From Synechococcus sp. J7-Johnson (GTDB lineage Bacteria; Cyanobacteriota; Cyanobacteriia; PCC-6307; Cyanobiaceae), in NCBI RefSeq assembly GCF_024345795.1, contig NZ_JAGQBU010000021.1, forward strand, positions 1-49,133: a stretch of 49,133 nt of DNA, read 5' to 3'. The position numbers and the translations under genes were made by a program. This document shows positions 1 through 8,849 of this stretch, piece by piece; the first letter of the stretch is position 1; each line of letters opens with the position of its first letter. Under the pieces are notes generated by a model. It was not told the DNA's origin and did no database searches. It saw only the letters and a program-made list of their open reading frames with translations.

Positions 1-68
1 ATGGCCTGCAGTTGCTGAACCTCGCCATCGCTGAGGACCAGCGGTGGCATCGGACGACCAAGCGCCAC
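1..68 (-). CDS. IS630-family transposase, N-terminal fragment at window edge
   Basis: The reverse strand reads into the window edge as a short N-terminus containing GRPMPPLVLSDGEVQQLQA. This matches the usual start of IS630/Tc1-type transposases, where a PLxLSxxE stretch precedes a helix-turn-helix domain. Two starts are possible: a GTG at 68-66 or an ATG at 50-48. The catalytic domain lies outside the window, so intactness cannot be judged. The other ISs nearby fit an IS-rich accessory patch. Identification rests on about 20 residues and is tentative. Confidence 0.6.
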   Translation of the reverse strand, partial: MALGRPMPPLVLSDGEVQQLQA

Positions 69-310
69 GGAGCACCTCGGGAGATACTCCGCATTCTAGA
101 GGTTATTTCCGGGACGGCACACTAGCGCCAGCGATTTTAAGGTGAGACAGTTCAATTCCCAGTTAAACAGGCCCGGTGTTAAACTCGGGAGAGACAAACC
201 GCTAAAGCGCCTGCTACGACTGGCTGCTGGTCTGTCGAGCATCCCAGTTAAACAAGGCCGGTAAGTGCCGGTAACCCCTCGGCAAGGTTGCATCTCGGCA
301 GAATGAGCCC
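69..310. other. IS-end and repeat-containing spacer
   Basis: No credible gene is seen. The stretch separates the IS630-type transposase start from the helix-turn-helix ORF. It holds an imperfect direct repeat whose copies read outward as GTTTAACTGGGA on the minus strand. The IS630 terminal sequence should lie here, but its exact boundary cannot be fixed without the other end of the element. Confidence 0.5.
157..262. repeat. Two 21-bp imperfect direct repeats
   Basis: Copies at 157-177 and 242-262 share TCCCAGTTAAACA, then GGCCCGGT or AGGCCGGT; 19 of 21 positions agree. They may be IS termini or the trace of a repeated insertion next to the IS630-type transposase. Confidence 0.7.
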
Positions 311-505
311 ATGGAAGCAGTCACATTCTCCGAAGCAGCCCGCCGGGTGGGCATCTCCAGGGCCACGTTGTACCGCTGGCGAGCCAACGGTCTGTTGGCC
401 GCACCGCATCTGCGCAGTGATGGGCGCCTGGAGATGGAGCCACCGGGCGCTATATCACTGGCGAAATACTGCGAGTGCATGAAGCAATATCAGTTCCGTT
501 ACTGA
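311..505 (+). CDS. Short MerR/excisionase-like helix-turn-helix protein, possibly truncated
   Basis: A 64-residue ORF whose first half, FSEAARRVGISRATLYRWRA, is a classic helix-turn-helix of the MerR/HTH_17 type (residues about 5-30). A DNA-binding role is therefore likely. The C-terminal half has no recognisable match, and the gene lies between two IS remnants, so it may be the 5' stub of a longer regulator or resolvase, such as an IS607-type serine recombinase, whose rest was lost. There is no strong ribosome-binding site before the ATG. An overlapping frame starting at 288 has no recognisable features. Confidence 0.45.
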   Translation: MEAVTFSEAARRVGISRATLYRWRANGLLAAPHLRSDGRLEMEPPGAISLAKYCECMKQYQFRY

Positions 506-554
506 TTGCGCCATCTGCGTTTTATTGACCGCACACAAATCATGAAATCCAAAC

Positions 555-1608
555 TCAGCGCCCCTGCAGGGCACCCGCCGGGGCCGCCGCCGTCATGGCT
601 GTGGTAGCCGCCTCCCATACCCCCGGCGTCGCGGGCAGCCCAGCGTGCCGGCAGCCGCGCCCACGGCCATTACATCGCGCCGCCGCCTGATCTGCCACAG
701 CGGTAACTGCCAGTAAAGATGACGCCCCTGCCGCCGATCTGGTGGCCATCACGAACGTAGCTGGACCGATGGCGTTTTCTGGAGGCGGTGGATTGATCCA
801 GACCAACTCCGGGTGTCGCCAACAGCGGGTGCTTCGACTCCAGCGACGGGGGTGCCGCTGACGTGACTGCTCGTAAACGCGGGCGCGATGACGGCAGAGT
901 TCTTCGGGCTCGCCGCTGTGGCGCTGGTGGGGGGTCACGAACTGGATGGCGCTGTGGCAATGCCGGTGGATGTACCAGTCCACGAATCCCGCCACCCACA
1001 GGCAGGCAGCGTCTTTGCTGCGGGTGGGGGCGCCGGGGGTAGTCCGGCCGGTATTTCACGGTGCGGAACAGGGACTCCGAGTAGGGGTTGTCGTTGCTGA
1101 CCCGTGGTCTGGAGAAGGACCTGAGCACACCCAGCTCCTCCAGCCGGTTCTCCAGAGTCGCGGCCCGCATCGCATTGCCGTTGTCGGCATGGAGCATCAG
1201 CGGCTGGGGGCGGCTGCGGCTGATCCGCTCCCGCAGGCAGGCACGACCGACCAGGTCAGCGGCGATCTGGGCGTCTTCCCGTTCGGCAACGTCCCACGCC
1301 ACCACTTTTCGGCTCCAAACGTCGACGACCAGATAGAGGTAGAGCCACACTCCCCGCACGCTGGTGGGCAGGTAGGTGATGTCCCAGTTCCAGAGCTGAT
1401 TCGGACCATCTGCCCGCAGGCGTGGCACGGGACGGGACTCCTGTGGTGGGCGAGCCCACCCCCGGCGATGGGCCTGACCAAGGGCATGCAGCACCCGGTA
1501 GAAGCTGCGCTCTGACATTCCGCTCAAGAAGAAGGCTGCCGAGAGGGCGGTAGACGAATGGGGGTCTCCCGGGAAGATCCGGAAGCTGACACCATCCGAC
1601 GACGGCAC
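555..1608 (-). pseudogene. IS3-family transposase (OrfB), frameshifted
   Basis: This is an integrase-core (rve/DDE) transposase. In the first frame, from 1608, the acidic catalytic residues appear in WNWDITYLP, LHADNG and NPYSESLF. That frame becomes meaningless after KYRPDYP. Coding continues in another frame from about 1030 with AGFVDWYIHRH and QRHSGEPEELC and reaches the family-typical C-terminal VWINPP near 786-800. The switch coincides with a run of five Gs at 1035-1039; removing one base restores a continuous protein. No stop follows WINPP directly, so the 3' end is also altered. OrfA was not found. The element is likely inactive unless the homopolymer is a sequencing error. Confidence 0.8.
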
Positions 1609-2082
1609 ACCAGCTGAGGCTCAGTCAGGGGATGCCAACATGTGTCTATTCGTTCGGGTCACTGCAACCAGTGACAGGTCATGCAGACCTTGCGGCTGCG
1701 TGTCTTGAGCAGAACGCCCTCGTCGAGGTAGGACCAGTCCTCGATGGACTCCTGCTGATCGCCGGAGGAACGAGAGCGGGGCGGCAGGCGGGAAGCCAAC
1801 AGAGTATGGGATGCATACGCATGTACTAGCACTGATCAAGGCCGTCGCGTTGCTGCTACCGGCGCCCGTTCAGCTGGCGCCGGGGTCGCGCAGTATCCGC
1901 CGCCTGGCCTCGTCATGGTCCTCTCCTCTCACTCCTTCTCCTCAGGAGAATCGGTCGCTCTTGCAGATGCCTTCCGGGTTCGGCTGATAATGAATTACCC
2001 CTTACTTGCTGAACAACGATCAGGGCTCTGCACGGCTTACAGGGCGTGCGGCAAGGACATCGGGTGAAGCCCGGGCAATGTC
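1609..2082. other. Gene-poor spacer between IS3 remnant and secreted-protein gene
   Basis: I see no convincing gene. A reverse-strand frame near 1671-1790 ends in RSRKVCMTCHWLQ followed by a stop and could be the C-terminal scrap of a lost gene, but it has no start or recognisable domain. The remainder shows no domain, RNA gene or clear repeat. Confidence 0.5.
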
Positions 2083-2445
2083 TTAGGAACCCGGCATCAA
2101 CCGCGGGGAAGATGTCGGGCCTGCAGGTTCCGCCTGTGCGTCGAAAGACCTGATAGCACGGTCGATCGCTGAGCCAGGAGGCGTGGGATTGAACTTGGCA
2201 GGACCGCCACTCAGCCTGTCCAGCACCCCCAGGATGTTGGTGGAACCGAGAGGCTGCCCCCCTCCGACCCCGGGCTTGACATAGTTGTCATAGACCTCAC
2301 CCTCCCTGGGGGTAGTCCCGAAGGTCTGGCCATACCCCTTCTCCTGGGCAAATCCAGGATTGCTGGCCAATACGTTGATCAAGCTCGCGCAAAGGCTTGC
2401 GACTACAAGCTGGGCGTGGATGGACTGTGGGGATGGTCGGGCCAT
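2083..2445 (-). CDS. Small exported protein of unknown function
   Basis: The 120-residue product has a typical export signal: a short N-terminus, a hydrophobic stretch (LVVASLCASLINVLA, about residues 12-26) and a probable signal-peptidase site after GFAQ (about residue 34). The mature part is small, glycine/proline-rich and polar, with no cysteines and no recognised domain, so a periplasmic or secreted product is inferred. It stands alone between the IS3 remnant and the peroxiredoxin stump. No function can be assigned. The signal peptide is the main reason to believe it is a real gene. Confidence 0.55.
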   Translation of the reverse strand: MARPSPQSIHAQLVVASLCASLINVLASNPGFAQEKGYGQTFGTTPREGEVYDNYVKPGVGGGQPLGSTNILGVLDRLSGGPAKFNPTPPGSAIDRAIRSFDAQAEPAGPTSSPRLMPGS

Positions 2446-2550
2446 TGCCGAAAGTCAGATGCCGAATGACAGGCAGCACCAAGATGGTAATGAGCTGTTC
2501 CACGTAGCAGCTGATCAAGACAGAAGCCTCTGCCGACTTGTACCCCAAAC

Positions 2551-2769
2551 ATGGGCAACCTCGCCACGGTGCGGCTGCGCAACATGAGCGAAGTGCTGGG
2601 CCACTGGCGCACCTATGTGCCCCGCGACGACTTCCTCACCCAGCGGGGCGGCACCTTCCTGCTCGAGGCAGACGACACGCTTCTGTACAGCTACCAGGAC
2701 CGCGGCATTCTCGGATTCTCGGAAACCATGGCCAGGCCGCTCAGCTTCCTGGATCCCTTTCTGGGCTGA
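2551..2769 (+). pseudogene. 3' remnant of a peroxiredoxin-like (AhpC/TSA family) gene
   Basis: The 72-residue frame contains LGHWRTYVPRDDFLTQRGG, DDTLLYSYQDRGILGF and MARPLSFLDPFLG. From memory this resembles the C-terminal third of AhpC/TSA-like (PRXL2-type) proteins of picocyanobacteria. The thioredoxin-fold N-terminus with the active-site cysteine is missing, and the upstream DNA is unrelated. The fragment was probably left by the rearrangement that brought in the DNA to its left. It could be translated from the ATG at 2551, but a functional enzyme is unlikely. The family assignment should be checked by a homology search. Confidence 0.5.
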
Positions 2770-2805
2770 TCCCGGCGAAGCGACGGCCGCCTCAGCTGCG
2801 CAGGG

Positions 2806-4371
2806 TCAGGCCGAATCAGGGTCGAGCTGCAGGCTGAGCTGCAGCTGTTGATCACCGGCGGCATTCGCCGCCACTGGCCGCTGCCGCCGCTGCCGCCTGC
2901 CGCCACTCGCCGCCAGGCCGGAGCGGCGGGAGCCGTGCCTGCGCTGGATCGTATCGGCCAGCTCCTTGAAGCCCTGCTCCTGACGCCGCGCCCAGATCTT
3001 CTCCTTGGCCTGGCGGGCGGCGGCGGCGGGCTCCACGATCGGCAGTGGGTAGTGCACCCCGAGCACGCAGCCGACCAGCTGCTGGGTGACCACCGCCATC
3101 GTCCACGGCTCATGGATGTGAACGGCCGGCACGTTGCGCAGTTCCGGCAGCCAGCGGCGGATGAAATCGCCGTTGGGATCGTGCTCATGGCCCTGCTTGA
3201 TCGGGTTGTAGATCCGGATCGTGTTGATGCCCGTGGTGCCCGACTGCATCTGGCACTGGCTCCAGTGGATGCCCGGTTCGTAATCGACGAACAGGCGGGC
3301 CAGGTGCAGCCCGCTCTGGCGCCACGGCAACCACAGCTGGTAGCTGGCCACCGACATCAGCATCGCTCGCATGCGGAAATTGATCCAGCCGCTGGCGATC
3401 AGGGCCCGCATGCAGGCATCCACGAACGGCAGCCCGGTACGCCCTTCTGCCCAGGCCGCCAGGCGCTCGGGGTCGCTGCTGCGCAGGCCGGCAGTGAGCG
3501 GATGGAGCTCGCGAAACTCCAGATCCGGCTGGCATTCGAGCTTCTGGATGAAATGGCAGTGCCAGTGCAGCCGCGCCTCAAAGCCCAGCGGCGCCTTGCG
3601 GAGGCGGCGGCTGCGCTGCACCACTTCCCGCATCGAGAGAGTGCCCCAGCTGAGGTGGGGCGACAGGCGCGAGCAGCTCTCGAAGGCCGTGAGCGGGCTG
3701 GAGAGCTCACGGTGGTAGCGAGAGCCGCGCTCGCTCAGAAAACTCTCCAGAACGGCCAGTCCCTGCTGCCGCCCCCCGAGCTGACGGCCCGGGCAGGGGT
3801 CAGGCGCCAGACCCAGTTCGGCGGCGGCGGGAACGGGACCGGGATCAAGGCTCCCCAGGCACGGCAGACCCGGTGGCGGCGGCGCCAGCGGCTCGGCCAT
3901 GCGCTCCTCCCAGCGGCGTGCCCAGCCGTTGCGGCTGCGCAGGCGACGGATCACACCGAAGGAGGGAATCTGGGTCCAGGGGATGCCATGGCTCAGGGCC
4001 CACTGGGCCACCTGCCGGTCGCGGTCGTAGGTCCAGCCGTTGCCGGTTTCCTGATGGCTCCAGAGCCCGGCAATTGCGAACTGGCGGCGGGCTCGCTCCA
4101 ACACTTCCAGCGCCGGGCCGATCCGCACCACCAGCGGCTGACCCAGCTCCGCCAGGGCCTGCCTGAGCTCCGCCAGGCTCTCGGCGCAGAAGGCCCACTG
4201 GCGCGCCGAGGCATCACTCTGCTGCCACAGCTCGGGTTCCACCACCAGCAGAGGCAGCACCGGGCCAAGGCGGCTGGCCTGGAGCAGCGGCTGGTGATCG
4301 GCCACCCGCAGATCCCGTTTGAACCAGACGATCTGAACCCGCTCGAGCACGGGGTTGATGCGCTTCAGCAC
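2806..4371 (-). CDS. Cryptochrome/photolyase family protein (FAD-binding)
   Basis: Photolyases use FAD and blue light to split UV-induced pyrimidine dimers; cryptochromes are light-sensing relatives. The N-terminal Rossmann-like domain begins at [18 protein letters not shown]. The C-terminal FAD-binding domain has [40 protein letters not shown] and the [12 protein letters not shown] stretch seen in one bacterial cryptochrome/photolyase subgroup. The last roughly 45 residues are a low-complexity Arg/Gln-rich tail. There is no ATG near the conserved N-terminus. The likely start is GTG at 4371 (or GTG at 4350), which overlaps the end of the DCC-family gene by 7 bases and suggests translational coupling. 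The frame stays open upstream to 4506, inside the DCC gene, but that part is not family-like. Whether it repairs CPD or 6-4 lesions, or acts as a sensor, cannot be decided here. Confidence 0.88.
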   Translation of the reverse strand: MLKRINPVLERVQIVWFKRDLRVADHQPLLQASRLGPVLPLLVVEPELWQQSDASARQWAFCAESLAELRQALAELGQPLVVRIGPALEVLERARRQFAIAGLWSHQETGNGWTYDRDRQVAQWALSHGIPWTQIPSFGVIRRLRSRNGWARRWEERMAEPLAPPPPGLPCLGSLDPGPVPAAAELGLAPDPCPGRQLGGRQQGLAVLESFLSERGSRYHRELSSPLTAFESCSRLSPHLSWGTLSMREVVQRSRRLRKAPLGFEARLHWHCHFIQKLECQPDLEFRELHPLTAGLRSSDPERLAAWAEGRTGLPFVDACMRALIASGWINFRMRAMLMSVASYQLWLPWRQSGLHLARLFVDYEPGIHWSQCQMQSGTTGINTIRIYNPIKQGHEHDPNGDFIRRWLPELRNVPAVHIHEPWTMAVVTQQLVGCVLGVHYPLPIVEPAAAARQAKEKIWARRQEQGFKELADTIQRRHGSRRSGLAASGGRRQRRQRPVAANAAGDQQLQLSLQLDPDSA

Positions 4372-4760
4372 CCCCGCAGATCGCAGAGCGTGTTCAGGTC
4401 GCCCCGGCCGGTCAGCCGCAGCCGCCAACGGGCCCAGAGCCCATAGAGCGCATCCACCAGCGGCCCGATCAACGGCCAGGCGGTGGGGGCGTAGAGCCAG
4501 CCCCAACCCACCACTCGGTAGGCCTCACGGAAGACGGCCACATCCTTGATCACCCGGCCGCCTGGGCCGATGGCGCGGATGCGGCCCATGGCCTCCCGGT
4601 AGCTGATCCCTGCATGGGCCACCGGGTCGTAATCGGCCGCATCGATATCGACGAAGCGGATCAGGCCGCGCCCCTGATCACGGGCCCGCAGGCTCTCCAC
4701 CTCGCGCCGGCAGATGGGGCAGGCCCCGTCAAAAAGGAGGGTGAGGGCAGGTTCAGCCAT
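4365..4760 (-). CDS. DCC family (DUF393) thiol-disulfide oxidoreductase-like protein
   Basis: A 131-residue protein starting [21 protein letters not shown]. The DGxCPxC motif near residues 11-17 defines the DCC/DUF393 family, small thioredoxin-like proteins presumed to do thiol-disulfide chemistry. [10 protein letters not shown] and the C-terminal [20 protein letters not shown] segment also fit. Its stop overlaps the start of the photolyase gene, so the two probably form one transcript. DCC proteins next to photolyases are plausible light-stress partners, but that is inference. The substrate is unknown. Confidence 0.85.
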   Translation of the reverse strand: MAEPALTLLFDGACPICRREVESLRARDQGRGLIRFVDIDAADYDPVAHAGISYREAMGRIRAIGPGGRVIKDVAVFREAYRVVGWGWLYAPTAWPLIGPLVDALYGLWARWRLRLTGRGDLNTLCDLRGC

Positions 4761-4881
4761 GGATCAGCCAACGGGAGATGGCACCGAGCAGGGTGAAAGC
4801 AACCCCTTTATCAACGCTATCGGGATGGCACCGATCACTGCGCAGCGGAGCCCGCGGCAGGATCTGCATAGGGTGAAAGGC

Positions 4882-5937
4882 ATGACGCCCAGCTCAACTC
4901 CGGCCCACACCTCCAGGCGCATCCTGCTCACCGGCGCCAGCTCCGGCATCGGCTATCAGGCGGCCCTGCAGCTGCGCCGCGCCGGCCACCAGCTCACGTT
5001 GCCGTGCCGGGATCCGGCCACTGCTGAGGCCACCCTGGCGCGTCTCGAACAAGACGAGCCTGCGGGGCCATCCCTGCGCTCACCGGTCTGTGACCTGGCC
5101 GATCTGGCCAGCGTCGAGCGCTGCGCCGCCGAACTGCTCGGGCTCGGTGAACCGATCGACAGCCTCGTGCTCAACGCCGGGCTCCAGTACAGCGGCGGCA
5201 CCGAGCCGAGGCGATCAGCCCAGGGCCATGAACTCACCATCGCGGTGAACCACCTCGCCCACCAGGCCCTGGCCCAGCGGCTGCTTCCCCTGCTCGATGG
5301 CAGCCAGGCCCCTCGGCTGGTGGTCACCGCCTCGGAGGTGCATGACCCCGCCGCAGCCGGTGGCCGGGTCGGCCAGCCAGCTGGCCTGGGCGATCTGGCC
5401 GGCCTCAGGGCTGGGTCGGGCTTCGAGATGGTGGCTGGCGGCCTGCCGTTTGATGCCGACAAGGCCTACAAGGACAGCAAGCTCTGCAACCTCCTGTTCG
5501 CGCGCGAGCTGGAGCGGCGCCTTCAGGTGCGCGGCACACCGATGCCGGTGCTTGCCTGGAGCCCGGGCCTGGTGATCCCGCCAGGGAGCGGCGGCTTTTT
5601 CCGCTACAGCCGCCGCCACAACGAATGGGGCCAACGCCTGTTTGCCCTGGTGGCCCGTGACCTGCTGCGCATCACCGCAACGGTTGAGCTCGCCGGAGGG
5701 CTGCTGGCAGAGCTCGCCAGCGCTGATGTCCACAGCAGCCCAGGCTTCAGCTACCGCAGCAACCGGGTGGTGGGTCTGGGCCGCCTGCGCTTCGAGCTGA
5801 GCGAACCAAGCGCTGAAGCTCTCGATGACAGCCTGGCCGAGGCGCTCTGGGCGATCAGCGCCGAGCTGGTGGGTCAGAGCGCCGAACTGCCTTCGCCAGC
5901 TGGCGGGGCCAGTCAGCTGGCCGATCACCGGCCTTGA
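4882..5937 (+). CDS. Short-chain dehydrogenase/reductase, protochlorophyllide-reductase-like
   Basis: A 351-residue NAD(P)-dependent oxidoreductase. Visible are the cofactor-binding TGASSGIG near the N-terminus, the LVLNAG motif and the catalytic Tyr-x3-Lys as AYKDSK, followed by LCNLLFARELERR. Length and the LCNLLFAREL region resemble protochlorophyllide oxidoreductase-like SDRs, but true POR cannot be claimed; the substrate is unknown. I chose ATG 4882 because AAAGG lies just upstream and the Rossmann motif follows after about 15 residues. An in-frame extension to 4714 runs opposite the DCC gene and is not SDR-like. It is divergent from the DCC/photolyase pair, and its 3' end overlaps the oppositely transcribed cytochrome gene. 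Confidence 0.85.
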   Translation: MTPSSTPAHTSRRILLTGASSGIGYQAALQLRRAGHQLTLPCRDPATAEATLARLEQDEPAGPSLRSPVCDLADLASVERCAAELLGLGEPIDSLVLNAGLQYSGGTEPRRSAQGHELTIAVNHLAHQALAQRLLPLLDGSQAPRLVVTASEVHDPAAAGGRVGQPAGLGDLAGLRAGSGFEMVAGGLPFDADKAYKDSKLCNLLFARELERRLQVRGTPMPVLAWSPGLVIPPGSGGFFRYSRRHNEWGQRLFALVARDLLRITATVELAGGLLAELASADVHSSPGFSYRSNRVVGLGRLRFELSEPSAEALDDSLAEALWAISAELVGQSAELPSPAGGASQLADHRP

Positions 5938-6400
5938 GCCTCAGGCTGGCCATCGAGCCGGCCAGCGGCCAACCACCTCGGGCCAGCACACCGGCCAGAT
6001 GGGCCAGAACCGCCATCGCCATCACGCCCCAGGCGATCAGATGGAGGCTGTAGACGAGCTGGCTCAGGTTTCCCTGCCGCAACCAGTCCTCCTGCATCAG
6101 CTTGCCGCTGCCGATCGCCAGGGCCAGGGCGGTCAGCGCCAGCGCATTGCTGGCCCTGGCGAGCTGCCGCCGCCCCAGGGTGAAGGCATAGGCAGCGAAC
6201 AGAACGGCCAGCGGCAGCAACGCCACCCCCACCGTGCCGTGGATATCGATCCACTCACCGGGCAGGCGGATCGGCAGCCGTCCCCAGCGCCCGTCGTACT
6301 GGCTGTAGACGAACAGACCGCTCAGCCAGGCCAGCACAACGCCGGCGGCGGTGGTTCCATGCAGCAGCCGCAGCAGGGAGGGTTGGTAGGGACGGGCCAT
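5855..6400 (-). CDS. Cytochrome b561-like / b-type cytochrome domain membrane protein
   Basis: A 181-residue integral membrane protein with about four transmembrane segments and well-placed histidines (LLHGTTAAG, DIHGTVGV, LHLIAWG, LAHLAG) that could ligate two b-type haems. This is the pattern of the cytochrome b/b6 or Ni-hydrogenase-type b-cytochrome domain. It probably passes electrons between membrane quinones and a partner that is not visible here. It starts 7 bases after the P-type ATPase gene on the same strand, so the two are likely co-transcribed. Its C-terminal 80 or so bases overlap the convergent SDR gene. The polar C-terminal tail is unremarkable. Confidence 0.75.
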   Translation of the reverse strand: MARPYQPSLLRLLHGTTAAGVVLAWLSGLFVYSQYDGRWGRLPIRLPGEWIDIHGTVGVALLPLAVLFAAYAFTLGRRQLARASNALALTALALAIGSGKLMQEDWLRQGNLSQLVYSLHLIAWGVMAMAVLAHLAGVLARGGWPLAGSMASLRLKAGDRPADWPRQLAKAVRRSDPPARR

Positions 6401-6407
6401 GGCGGAT

Positions 6408-8774
6408 TCAGGGCGAACGCTCAGCGGCTGGATGGGGAGCCAGCTGCCAGGCCAGCAGCAGGGCGATCACCGTGATGGCCAACAGTATGAGGATCTGGGC
6501 CGGCAGCAGGGGCGCCAGGTTCAGCAGCTGCTGAAGGCCCGGCAGGGCCAGCACCAACAGCCACAGGCCGATGCCGATGCCTGGACCGACGGCGGTGATC
6601 GCTTCCCTGGGATCACCGTTGAGCCACACCAGACCCCCACCGGCGAGCAGCAGCAGGGAGAACACCAGGCTGCGGCGTGATACAGCGTCGGTGTCGGGCC
6701 AGAAGGCCAGCACCAGGGCGGCCACCACCAGCACCGTTCCCTGGCTGAGGGCCTGGCGCCAGATCTTTGGACCGAACAGGGGCGCCTCCGGCGGGCGGGG
6801 CGGTTGCCGCATCAGGCCCGGAGCGGGCGGCAGCGCCTCGAACACCACCGTGCAGGCCGGATCGATCACCAGGTGCAGCAGGGCGATGTGCACCGGCAGC
6901 AGGATCAGCGGCTGGCCACTGAGCAGCGGCACCAGTCCCAGGGCTGCGATCGGCAGGTGAATGGCGAGGGTGTAGCCGAGGGCCCGGTGCAGGTTGGCGT
7001 CGACGCGGCGGCCCAGTTCCAGGGCCCCAACAAGATCGCTGAAGGCGTCGCCCAGCAGCACCAGATCGGCGGATTCGCGCGCCACGGCGGTGCCGCGTTT
7101 GCCCATCGCCACGCCGATGTCGGCGGCCTTGAGGGCCGGGGCGTCATTGACGCCATCACCGGTCATCCCCACCACCTCACCGGCAGCCTGCAGTGCGCGC
7201 ACCAGCTGCAGCTTCTGCTGGGGCATCACCCGGGCGAACACCGACACCTCGCGGATGGAGGTAGCCAGCGCCTGCGGTGAGAGGGCTTCCAGTTCCTGAC
7301 CACTCAGCACCGGACCGGGCGTCAGGCCAGCCTGATCGGCGATCGAGCGGGCCGTCACAGGGCTGTCTCCCGTGATCATCACCACGCGAACGCCGGCACT
7401 CCGCGCCGTGGCGATCGCCGCCGGCACATCCGAGCGCAGCGGATCCGCCAGGGCCAGGAAACCCACCGGCTCAAACAGGTAGCCATGCGCATCGTCTGGC
7501 AGAGCACCGCTGCTTGCGAACGGCTGCCCGTCGTGAACCGGCGCGCCATCTAGCCCGCGTGCCACCGCCAGCACCCGCAGCCCCCTGGCGGCGAGTGCAT
7601 CGGCAGCGGCCAGCAGTGTGGAGCTCTGCCCACCATCGAGGTGGCACAGATCGGCTATCGCCTCGGGTGCCCCCTTGGCCGCCAGCTGCAGGCCGCCCTC
7701 GCCGTCCCGCCAGAGGCGGGAGAACACCAGCAGATCACTCTGCAGCGGGTATTCGCGCTCCAGGGGCCAGTCGGGGTGGAGGTGTTCGGTGCCACCGAGA
7801 TGGTCGGCAGCCAGGCGCTGGATCGCCAGTTCCATCGCATCCACCGGATCGCCGCGGCTGGAGAGCACCGCCAGTTCCACCAGAGCGTGAAAGGGTTCCT
7901 CCAGGGTCTCCCCGGCACTCCAGCCCTCCAGCGCTGGCCAAGTAAGAAGTTGCTGGACCCCCATACGGTTCTCCGTGAGGGTGCCGGTCTTGTCGACGGC
8001 GAGCACCGTGGCGCCCCCGAGGCTCTCCACCGCCGCGGGCCAGCGGGCCAGCACCCCGATCCGGGCCAGGCGCAGGGCGCCCAGGGCCAGGAACAGAGCC
8101 AGCACCACGGGAATTTCGTTGGGCAGCACCGCCAGGGCCAGGGCCAGGGCGGCGAGCAGGGCCTGGGGCCAGTTGCCGCCCAGCCCCCCCTGGAGCAGGG
8201 CCAGGGCCGCACAGAGCCCCAGGGCCAGAACCGTCAGGCGCCCGGTGAGGCGACGGGTCTGACGCTGCAGACGGGTGGGCGGCGGTTGCACCGTGGCCAG
8301 GCTGCTGCCGAGCCGGCCCAGTTCGGTGGCATCGGCCACGGCCGTCACCTCCGCCCAGCCGCGGCCGCCCGCCACCAGCGAACCCGCCAGAATCCGCTCC
8401 CCGCTCCTGGAGCGGGCGACCGGCAGGGATTCACCCGTCAGCAGGGACTCATCCAGCCACAACCCCACCCCCTCGGTGAGCTCGGCATCGGCCACCACCC
8501 GATCGCCTTCCTCAAGGCGGAGCAGATCGCCCAGACGCACCTGCTCGACCGGCAGCTCGAGAGTCTTGCCAGCACGGAGCACCCGGGCGCGGGGCGCCGA
8601 AAGCCGTGCCAGTTCAGCCAGGGCGCGGTTGCTGCGTTGCTGCTGAACTGCATCGAGCAGGCTGATGCCCAGCACGAACAACAGCAGGATGCCGGCGTCG
8701 ACCCATTCCCCGATCAGGCCGTAGATCAGGGCGCAGGCCAGCAGAAGCAGGTTGCTTGGCTCCAGCCAGCTCAT
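6408..8774 (-). CDS. Cation-transporting P-type ATPase (P2/HAD-IC type)
   Basis: The 788-residue pump carries all catalytic signatures: LTGES in the actuator domain, DKTGTLTEN with phosphorylated Asp261, ITGDSP, and MTGDGVNDAPALKAADIG in the hinge. The M4 ion-binding motif is LPNEIP, not the PEGLP of Ca2+ pumps, and M6 carries VIDPACTVVFE, so this is the poorly characterised bacterial branch whose ion is unknown. Starting at the ATG of MSWLEPSNLLLL puts the first transmembrane helix at the very N-terminus and omits the roughly 50-residue cation-ATPase N-terminal domain; an open frame to 8864 adds only 30 non-family residues. It is divergent from the winged-helix membrane protein gene (75-base gap) and immediately precedes the b-type cytochrome gene. 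Confidence 0.88.
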   Translation of the reverse strand: MSWLEPSNLLLLACALIYGLIGEWVDAGILLLFVLGISLLDAVQQQRSNRALAELARLSAPRARVLRAGKTLELPVEQVRLGDLLRLEEGDRVVADAELTEGVGLWLDESLLTGESLPVARSRSGERILAGSLVAGGRGWAEVTAVADATELGRLGSSLATVQPPPTRLQRQTRRLTGRLTVLALGLCAALALLQGGLGGNWPQALLAALALALAVLPNEIPVVLALFLALGALRLARIGVLARWPAAVESLGGATVLAVDKTGTLTENRMGVQQLLTWPALEGWSAGETLEEPFHALVELAVLSSRGDPVDAMELAIQRLAADHLGGTEHLHPDWPLEREYPLQSDLLVFSRLWRDGEGGLQLAAKGAPEAIADLCHLDGGQSSTLLAAADALAARGLRVLAVARGLDGAPVHDGQPFASSGALPDDAHGYLFEPVGFLALADPLRSDVPAAIATARSAGVRVVMITGDSPVTARSIADQAGLTPGPVLSGQELEALSPQALATSIREVSVFARVMPQQKLQLVRALQAAGEVVGMTGDGVNDAPALKAADIGVAMGKRGTAVARESADLVLLGDAFSDLVGALELGRRVDANLHRALGYTLAIHLPIAALGLVPLLSGQPLILLPVHIALLHLVIDPACTVVFEALPPAPGLMRQPPRPPEAPLFGPKIWRQALSQGTVLVVAALVLAFWPDTDAVSRRSLVFSLLLLAGGGLVWLNGDPREAITAVGPGIGIGLWLLVLALPGLQQLLNLAPLLPAQILILLAITVIALLLAWQLAPHPAAERSP

Positions 8775-8849
8775 ACGTGCTCCGGATCTGACTTCTTTCT
8801 GAAAGCATGTTGCGTGAGCATCACCCGCTACCAGCGCCCCTCGCTTCAG

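Noticed and set aside
1621-1839. Reverse-strand 72-residue ORF upstream of the IS3 transposase
   Set aside because: Does not resemble IS3 OrfA, and a different frame over the same bases looks marginally more protein-like; neither is convincing.
2848-4446. 532-residue plus-strand ORF opposite the photolyase
   Set aside because: Antisense shadow of a clear photolyase coding sequence, with no domain of its own.
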